Below are positions 59,365 through 64,000 of a stretch of DNA of 64,000 bases, in pieces. Location of the stretch: contig NZ_CP100357.1 in assembly GCF_024204665.1 (NCBI RefSeq), positions 1-64,000 on the forward strand, read 5' to 3'. The notes beneath the pieces are model-generated. The model saw only the letters and a program-made list of their open reading frames with translations, ran no database searches and had not been told where the DNA came from. Position 1 is the first letter of the stretch, and every line of letters starts with the position of its first letter. The translations under genes and the position numbers were made by a program. The DNA is from Natronosalvus rutilus. Lineage in GTDB: Archaea; Halobacteriota; Halobacteria; Halobacteriales; Natrialbaceae.

Positions 59365-59646
59365 TCACAGAAGGTCTCCAACGTACTGGTCTTCCCAGTG
59401 TCGTCGATCTTCGATCTCACGACGTCCCCGGCGCGTCACGGAATAAATGTTCGTTCGACGATCGGCCTCACCTTTCTCGATCAGTCCTTTGTCGACGAGG
59501 GTATCAAGATTCGGGTAGAGACGACCGTGGTGGATCTCTTTCTCGTAGTAGTTCTCGAGTTCGTCTTTGATTGCGAGTCCATGCGGTTCGTCTAGTCCAG
59601 CGGCCACATACAAGAGGTCACGCTGGAACCCGGTCAGGTCGTACAT
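59365..59646 (-). CDS. PadR-family transcriptional regulator
   Basis: This 93-residue winged helix, DLTGFQRDLLYVAAGLDEPH, then IKDELENYYEKEIHHGRLYP and RRTNIYSVTRRGRREIEDRR, is the paralogue of the gene at 21349. A TATA-like TTTAATTATCTATT lies close upstream at about 59660-59675. Probably a small autoregulated repressor. Confidence 0.85.
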   Translation of the reverse strand: MYDLTGFQRDLLYVAAGLDEPHGLAIKDELENYYEKEIHHGRLYPNLDTLVDKGLIEKGEADRRTNIYSVTRRGRREIEDRRHWEDQYVGDLL

Positions 59647-59824
59647 TGTCGATACTTTGTAGAATAGATAATTAAAGACTTGGAATGCTGAATACCCTTG
59701 CCACGGACAGATTCAGCGAAAGCCCGGCAGCGTAACGGCCATTGGCCGTGAGCAGCCCGGACCGTGGAGGTGGTGGGAGGTGGCGGTGACCGCTACTCAT
59801 CAGCAAAAAAGGGTGTTGCTCTGG

Positions 59825-60721
59825 CTACTCCCACCAGCGGCCGCGCTCAGGGAAATGAAGGGTTGACCACCCAGTGAGTGCTACTGAGACGCGCCCGTTG
59901 TACCAGTTCTTCGCCGCGCCGTGAATGCGAACGCGCTCGCTTTCTTCGATCCAGGGTTGATTCGATTTCTCCCAGACCGTCAGCTTCGTTTTCCCACTTT
60001 CGTCCTCGATGAGTCCGACCTGTTGAATGGCCGGGCTCGATGGCTCCCAAAGCACCTCGACACGACCCTCGATGCTCACCTCTTTGCGATTGATCTCTTC
60101 GAGCTTTCCGATGGGAACCACCTGTCCCGGCGCCGTTTCCAGCTCCTCGTACACCCCGACGACCGCACTCATCAGGTCTTTCCCACCAACGACGGCTTCG
60201 GCCAAACGCCGCCCGATTGCCGCTCGCGACCATCCATCCAGCTTCTCGGCCAGCCGCATCGACTGTCTGTTCACCGCCGCCAGCTGCTCCTGGGTGAACT
60301 CTGCACGAGGATCGCCCCGTTCCGGGTTCGCCCATGGGTCCACGCTTGCTGCCCGCTTCTGGAACGCAGCACGCCGCTCAGCACTGCGCTTCGTCGCGAC
60401 CTCTCGCGTCCGTTGCTCCCGACCGTTCTGCATCCCGAGTTCGGCCTGGGCACTGATCCGCTCCAGTTCGGCCTCCCGCGCCCGAATGCGCTCTTCCTGC
60501 TCGAGGCTCACACCGTAGATCCGCTCGTCACTGGTGTCGACCATCCCGTCCGGGTGGTTGGCATCCACCTTCGCCTGCACCTCCATCTGCACCGTCGCCT
60601 GGAACTCGGGTGTCTCGTCGACGACCTCGAAGCCATCTTCATCGACCTCCGCTTCGTCCGTGTTTTCGAATGCCTGTTCATCGACCGAAACTACATTACT
60701 GGTAACGTTCTTACTTGACAT
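59825..60721 (-). CDS. OB-fold single-stranded DNA-binding-like plasmid protein
   Basis: In this 298-residue protein the acidic N-terminus is followed by a coiled, Arg/Glu-rich middle (EQEERIRAREAELERISAQA). A C-terminal OB-fold has EVSIEGRVEVLWEPSSPAIQ, then VGLIEDESGKTKLTVWEKSN, then ERVRIHGAAKNWYNGRVSVA, ending in an acidic/aromatic tip (RGRWWE), typical of RPA/SSB-type proteins. It is probably involved in plasmid replication or transfer. A deleted duplicate of its 3' part is at 58192-58440. Confidence 0.8.
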   Translation of the reverse strand: MSSKNVTSNVVSVDEQAFENTDEAEVDEDGFEVVDETPEFQATVQMEVQAKVDANHPDGMVDTSDERIYGVSLEQEERIRAREAELERISAQAELGMQNGREQRTREVATKRSAERRAAFQKRAASVDPWANPERGDPRAEFTQEQLAAVNRQSMRLAEKLDGWSRAAIGRRLAEAVVGGKDLMSAVVGVYEELETAPGQVVPIGKLEEINRKEVSIEGRVEVLWEPSSPAIQQVGLIEDESGKTKLTVWEKSNQPWIEESERVRIHGAAKNWYNGRVSVALTGWSTLHFPERGRWWE

Positions 60722-61443
60722 TGGATCTCACTGATCCGAAGGCGCTCACGCGCCGCCACCGCGATGCTGCTACATCGCGGTTTTCCGACGACACCGACCG
60801 ACAGAACCATCTGCGCGCTCTCGCTCGCGCCTTCGTGAGCGCCCCCTGGGCGCGAGCGAGAGCGCACCTGAGGCGGACAATCATCCAGCACCGCGCGACG
60901 ACCCGCCCGGAGCGAGCGGCCAGCGCATTCCCCGTTCGCCGCGACGCAACAACGTCCGTCGCGGTCGGCGGAGCCGAGGTCCGGGGGACCCGAACGGGTG
61001 AAGCGCTGGCGTCGAGACCAGATTCATTTTAGCCCGGCAGCCCGCCCGCTACTGCAGGCAGGCAGCCCGGAATGGTCGGTCGCGAGCGACGCGGAGGGCG
61101 GAATGCGGCGAGCGGGGCGGGCCGGTGCGTACACTGGTCAAACGGCTTCATCGCTCGGCGAACCAACCACGCCCTGGTGGACTCAGAAAGGGCGAGGCCG
61201 TCTCGGTCGTCCCCCGACCCCGTAAGCACCGCAAGAATGAGGCGCGCAGCGTGGGTCGCGGGATGCCGAGCGGCGGAGGGCTTTCGAAGATGATGCTATC
61301 AGTCGCCTCTTACAGTCAAGATTTTCAGAAACTAGTCAGCGGGCGTCCCAAGACGAACACCGTTGACCAACACGCGATCAAGATTCTCAGTCACCACTCT
61401 GAAGCCGCGCGGAGCGTCGGCCCATTCGTGATCCGGTCAGTCG
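60722..61443. other. GC-rich non-coding region with palindromes
   Basis: No gene is supported. It contains the strong palindrome at 60815-60865. GCCCGGCAGC at 61032-61041 is also present in the flanks at 58210 and 59724. The open frames here are long only because of high GC. Confidence 0.45.
60815..60865. repeat. Perfect 17-bp inverted repeat
   Basis: GCGCTCTCGCTCGCGCC (60815-60831) is exactly complementary in reverse to 60849-60865, with a 17-nt loop. It lies about 95 bp upstream of the OB-fold gene start. It may be an operator, an RNA structure in the 5' region or a recombination site. Confidence 0.7.
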
Positions 61444-61788
61444 CTACTGAGTGTCGGCTGGCGGGTCGAGATACGTTTCCAGCTCGTCGATGACGGTCTG
61501 GACGAACGATTCATCGAGACGACCCTGTCGACGGATGAGTGCAGCGTGCTTCGGTGACGAAACCGACCAGGGCGAGGCGTAGCTCTGGCGTGGCATTCCA
61601 CCCTCCACCCAGTCGGAATCCTCGATTGGGACCGTTTCGTCGTGAGGAGTGGTCGTCAGCGTGACCGTCATGTACTGTTCGTCGCCGAACGGGTGCGTGT
61701 CGTTGTTCAGGATCAGCCACGGACGCGGGTTCTCACCCGACTTGAACGGATCCGGTCCCCAGACGACGTCCCCGCGCTGATAGCTCAT
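61444..61788 (-). CDS. PemK/MazF-like toxin
   Basis: In this 114-residue protein YQRGDVVWGPDPFKSGENPR and PWLILNNDTHPFGDEQYMTV are the SH3-like barrel start of the PemK/MazF fold, followed by WVEGGMPRQSYASPWSVSSP, the position of the conserved Ser/Thr and Pro. Such proteins are RNA endonucleases that cut at defined sites. It overlaps the wHTH gene by 4 bp, forming a likely toxin-antitoxin pair. Confidence 0.75.
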   Translation of the reverse strand: MSYQRGDVVWGPDPFKSGENPRPWLILNNDTHPFGDEQYMTVTLTTTPHDETVPIEDSDWVEGGMPRQSYASPWSVSSPKHAALIRRQGRLDESFVQTVIDELETYLDPPADTQ

Positions 61789-62150
61789 TCAGTCGCCTCG
61801 TCCTCGTCGTCGACCGCGTGCTCCAACCACTCGTCCATGTCCTCCTCGCCGAAGCGGTCATTGGCCGCCCGCGTACTCTCGAGCATGCTAATGTGCGCCG
61901 CGACGTCGTCATCTTCACCGAGTGCCCAATAGGTGCCCTTGTGCCGGACAAGTCCCCGATCCTCGAGTCGGGAGAGGACGACGCTGATGCTCCCCGCTTT
62001 GACGTCGGTCGCATCCCGAATCTCGCTCTGGGTGAACGCCTGATCGGGATGGGCGGCGAGAAACCGCATGACGCAATCGGCGTTCGTCTCTCCGGAGTGC
62101 TGGAGGCGGTCCTCGGGAGAGGATTCGAACGTCTCGATGTCGATTGGCAT
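61785..62150 (-). CDS. Winged-helix protein, probable antitoxin
   Basis: In this 121-residue protein a MarR-like winged helix (ADCVMRFLAAHPDQAFTQSE, then IRDATDVKAGSISVVLSRLE and DRGLVRHKGTYWALG) is followed by an acidic C-terminal helix (FGEEDMDEWLEHAVDDEDEA) that could cover the toxin. It is upstream of the PemK-like gene with ATGA overlap. AT-rich ATACATAAAGGG at about 62161-62172 (minus strand) could be its promoter. Autoregulation is expected by analogy. Confidence 0.7.
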   Translation of the reverse strand: MPIDIETFESSPEDRLQHSGETNADCVMRFLAAHPDQAFTQSEIRDATDVKAGSISVVLSRLEDRGLVRHKGTYWALGEDDDVAAHISMLESTRAANDRFGEEDMDEWLEHAVDDEDEATE

Positions 62151-62245
62151 ATGTATTGCTTTGTCCCTTTATGTATTAGATATATCGGCGTATTCCTGAG
62201 CCGGTTCGGGCTCGCTGATTTACCGGGAGTGATAGGCTGGTCGGG

Positions 62246-62572
62246 CTATTCATCGACGACATGTGTCTCGAGGTCCCGCGTCCAGTACGTCGCGGGGCCA
62301 GTGGGGCTACAGTGAGCACACAGTTGCAACGACCCCTCGAGATGCCCGAGTTCGACACGAAATCGCGTAAGTGCAGTGAGCGTGTCGACGACGAGTCCAC
62401 AGCTATCACAGGCGTGGTGATCACGCTCGCTGGGATCGGGATGCTCCTGGACGGCACAGTCGACGCAGATCGGGTGGGTGACTCGCTCGTCTTTTCCCCA
62501 CGTATACGCTGTGCCTGCCGCAGACCCGGGTACTGCCTCACAGAAGGCACAGCCCGAAAGCGTCTGCTGCAT
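62246..62572 (-). CDS. DUF7558-like zinc-ribbon protein
   Basis: In this 108-residue protein several Cys pairs are visible: SGCAFCEAVPG, HPICVDCAVQ, HACDSCGLVV and LQLCAHCSP, enough for two zinc sites. The rest is short strands and a helix (LTALTRFRVELGHLEGSLQL). The start codon overlaps the preceding gene's stop (ATGA). A plasmid-borne family of unknown function; nucleic-acid binding is plausible. Confidence 0.7.
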   Translation of the reverse strand: MQQTLSGCAFCEAVPGSAAGTAYTWGKDERVTHPICVDCAVQEHPDPSERDHHACDSCGLVVDTLTALTRFRVELGHLEGSLQLCAHCSPTGPATYWTRDLETHVVDE

Positions 62573-62862
62573 CACTCGTCCGCCTCACCAGCGTCACGGG
62601 CCGCCGACCAGCCGCGATGGAAGATGGCGAGTTGTTGAATTGAGTTGAAGGCTTCGCCACTTGGCTCGTGGACCAGCACTCGTTGTTCGGCGACTGCCGT
62701 CACGATCCCGTCGTCGACGAGGTCACTGACGAGGTGTCGCACCGCCGTCTCGTCGACGTCCGCCGTCGAGACCCGGGCTGCATCCCGATCCTGTGCGAGA
62801 AGTTCGCTTTCGAATCGCTCGTGATCGTCTGATCTGTCGTCAAGGATGTCTGAATCAGTCAT
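62572..62862 (-). CDS. Small acidic plasmid protein, winged-helix-like
   Basis: The 96-residue product has an acidic N-terminus and a segment TADVDETAVRHLVSDLVDDG then VTAVAEQRVLVHEPSGEAFN that resembles a winged helix, ending QLAIFHRGWSAARDAGE. The ATG at 62862 was chosen over 62907 because the earlier part is basic and unlike the rest. It is coupled to the zinc-ribbon gene. An inverted repeat (62974-63016) lies about 110 bp upstream. Confidence 0.6.
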   Translation of the reverse strand: MTDSDILDDRSDDHERFESELLAQDRDAARVSTADVDETAVRHLVSDLVDDGIVTAVAEQRVLVHEPSGEAFNSIQQLAIFHRGWSAARDAGEADE

Positions 62863-62973
62863 GGAACTCACATCTCGGCACGCTCTGGAGCGCGCCTCGC
62901 GCCTCACGGCGCCGACAAACGCATCGTCAGGAACAGGTGAGGAGGGTGAATCAGGACTCTGAACTCAAGAACT

Positions 62974-63016
62974 TAACCAACGGTTTGGGATCATCTCGCG
63001 AGGTTTGTTGGTTAAA
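62974..63016. promoter_or_regulatory. Long-spaced inverted repeat, copy 5
   Basis: TTAACCAACG (62974-62983, one base different) and TGTTGGTTAA (63007-63016) have a 23-nt spacer, upstream of the 62862 gene pair. Confidence 0.55.
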
Positions 63017-63065
63017 TCAGTCGCCGTGTCTGCAGAACTGCAGAAGATAACACAAACCCCGAAGA

Positions 63066-63180
63066 AAGGTTCTGTTGAAACCCTCTGTGAGTGATAGGTT
63101 CGAACCGCTGTGCTGAATACAGAGGATGAGTGCAGCACAACGACATCATTTATTTCGCGCCGACGCTGATGAACCACCCC
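63066..63180. repeat. Insertion-element end fragment, copy B
   Basis: GGTTCTGTTGAAACCCTCTG, then GAGTGATAGGTTCGAACCGC, then TGCTGAATACAGAGGATGAG, aligns with 53908-54000 and in part with 38655-38715. There is no transposase gene nearby. Confidence 0.5.
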
Positions 63181-63319
63181 ACTTACTATAGCTGCGCACT
63201 TGGCATGTGATGTAGGAATTTTCTCGATTGTCAGACTAATAATATGGGTTTGAAGAAGATCTAAGAAAGCCTCGTGTAGCCGCCATTTGCGTCCACGAAG
63301 AACTCCCAGCAACCAACAG
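63181..63319. other. Intergenic, nothing recognised
   Basis: A short A/T-rich spacer past the 3' end of the beta-propeller gene. Confidence 0.3.
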
Positions 63320-64000
63320 TTACGGTGAGGAGACCAGTCTGTGAAACCCGTCAGCAGCCTGAATGTACACGGTTTCGTCGCCTGGGGTAAGACCGGTAAC
63401 GAACTGCGAGACCGTGTCTGACCCCCGCACTTCATCGGTCGTGTGCTTCCAGAGTCGATTCCCGCTTTCGGCGTCGTACGCGTACACTCGCCCATCTTTC
63501 GTCGCGTAGAGCACGTCTCCGGCGCGAGCGACTGGGACGCCGCTGCCGAACCTCGTCGCCACCGTCCCGTCGGCGCGATCGAGCGCCACGAGTCCCTCGT
63601 CTGTGGTCGCGTAGACGAAATCCTCGGCCACGACCGGCGCGCTTCCGAAACGCGCCAGTCCGTCTGCGACAGCCGTTCGCCAGCGAACCGTTCCGTCTGC
63701 CGTCTCGACTGCGACGAGTTCCTTCTCGTGGTCGTGATCCGCCGTCACCGCGTACACGAGGTCCGCCGTGGCGGCTGGCGACGACCAATCCGAAAGGGGC
63801 TCGGGGAGGACGAACCGTTCGTCCCCCGATTCGGCGTCGATGGAATGCAACCCGTCTTGGCCGCTGACGTACACCGTCCCGTCGGCGACCGCCGGTGTCG
63901 AACGACCGTCCGCATCGTACTGCCAGCGTTCGTCCCCCGAAGCGACATCGAACGCCCGAACACGAGTTCCATCGTAATCGTTGGCCCCGCCACCGTGGAC
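63320..64000 (-). CDS. PQQ-type beta-propeller repeat protein (partial)
   Basis: The frame is open to the right edge of the window, so the N-terminus is missing; at least 226 codons are seen. Repeated blades of about 40 residues carry the tryptophan-docking pattern: AFDVASGDERWQYDADGRST, AVETADGTVRWRTAVADGLA, ALDRADGTVATRFG and AYDAESGNRLWKHTTDEV. Haloarchaeal proteins of this kind are usually exported and bind or scaffold at the surface; enzymatic PQQ use is not shown. Confidence 0.8.
   Translation of the reverse strand, partial: VHGGGANDYDGTRVRAFDVASGDERWQYDADGRSTPAVADGTVYVSGQDGLHSIDAESGDERFVLPEPLSDWSSPAATADLVYAVTADHDHEKELVAVETADGTVRWRTAVADGLARFGSAPVVAEDFVYATTDEGLVALDRADGTVATRFGSGVPVARAGDVLYATKDGRVYAYDAESGNRLWKHTTDEVRGSDTVSQFVTGLTPGDETVYIQAADGFHRLVSSP

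Noticed and set aside
58941-59420. 159-codon gene
   Set aside because: Only the last 52 codons look like protein; the upstream part is low in family-like features and was left out.
60722-61440. Several open frames in the GC-rich gap
   Set aside because: Arg/Ala-rich translations on both strands, no motifs; the region is better explained by palindromes and repeats.
1-64000. tRNA or rRNA genes, and a tRNA-based attachment site for the recombinase
   Set aside because: No cloverleaf-like or conserved rRNA sequence was recognised by eye; a covariance-model scan would be decisive.

Overview
The window looks like part of a haloarchaeal plasmid or megaplasmid. The signs are acidic proteins, leaderless promoters with a TATA box about 25 bp before the start codon, HalOD1/HalX signalling domains, TFB, Orc1/Cdc6, Tat lipoproteins and IS1341-type TnpB. 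Extensive gene decay and recombinase remnants fit an accessory replicon. Family names given as DUF numbers come from memory of the families, not from a search.

Layout. 0.1-4.7 kb: a ParA-type partition operon, a two-gene signalling module, and a truncated, frameshifted second copy of the partition genes. 5-11 kb: an intact tyrosine recombinase, a broken nuclease-like gene, a wrecked second recombinase, small membrane and zinc-ribbon proteins, and a decayed second copy of the signalling module. 11.4-15.9 kb: a predicted replication origin, with an orc1/cdc6 gene flanked by twelve copies of an origin-recognition-box-like motif, an exact inverted pair of which brackets an AT-rich stretch. A TnpB element lies inside the array. 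16-20.7 kb: plasmid housekeeping block (wHTH, DUF6788-like, ArdC/ImmA-like, TGT-like DUF6610-type protein). 20.8-31 kb: regulators, a membrane metallopeptidase, a large histidine kinase with a HalX response regulator downstream, two secreted proteins and truncated genes. 32.4-52.9 kb: a phosphate island with two complete pstSCAB operons, three AbrB-PhoU regulators, one PhoU and a PhoX-type phosphatase, interrupted by a less GC-rich stretch with a FemAB-like acyltransferase and a methyltransferase. 54-56 kb: an arsR-arsC pair with a truncated CNNM protein and permease debris. 56-63 kb: second plasmid block (zinc-ribbon protein, TFB, RidA, PadR, OB-fold DNA-binding protein, PemK/MazF-like toxin with a wHTH partner, zinc-ribbon proteins). 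The right edge holds a partial PQQ-type beta-propeller.

How it fits together. The replicon carries its own partition and initiation systems and a payload centred on scavenging phosphate under starvation: high-affinity uptake twice over, an extracellular phosphatase, and several PhoU/AbrB regulators. A promoter core shared by pstS2 and phoX suggests co-regulation. The most novel-looking signal is a long-spaced inverted repeat, TTAACCAACA-N20-23-TGTTGGTTAA, found five times beside plasmid-maintenance genes. It predicts an undescribed regulon or DNA-structure element. A second is a near-palindromic ACTGGNCAGTAT motif in the par promoter that recurs inside the partner gene, a candidate centromere/operator.
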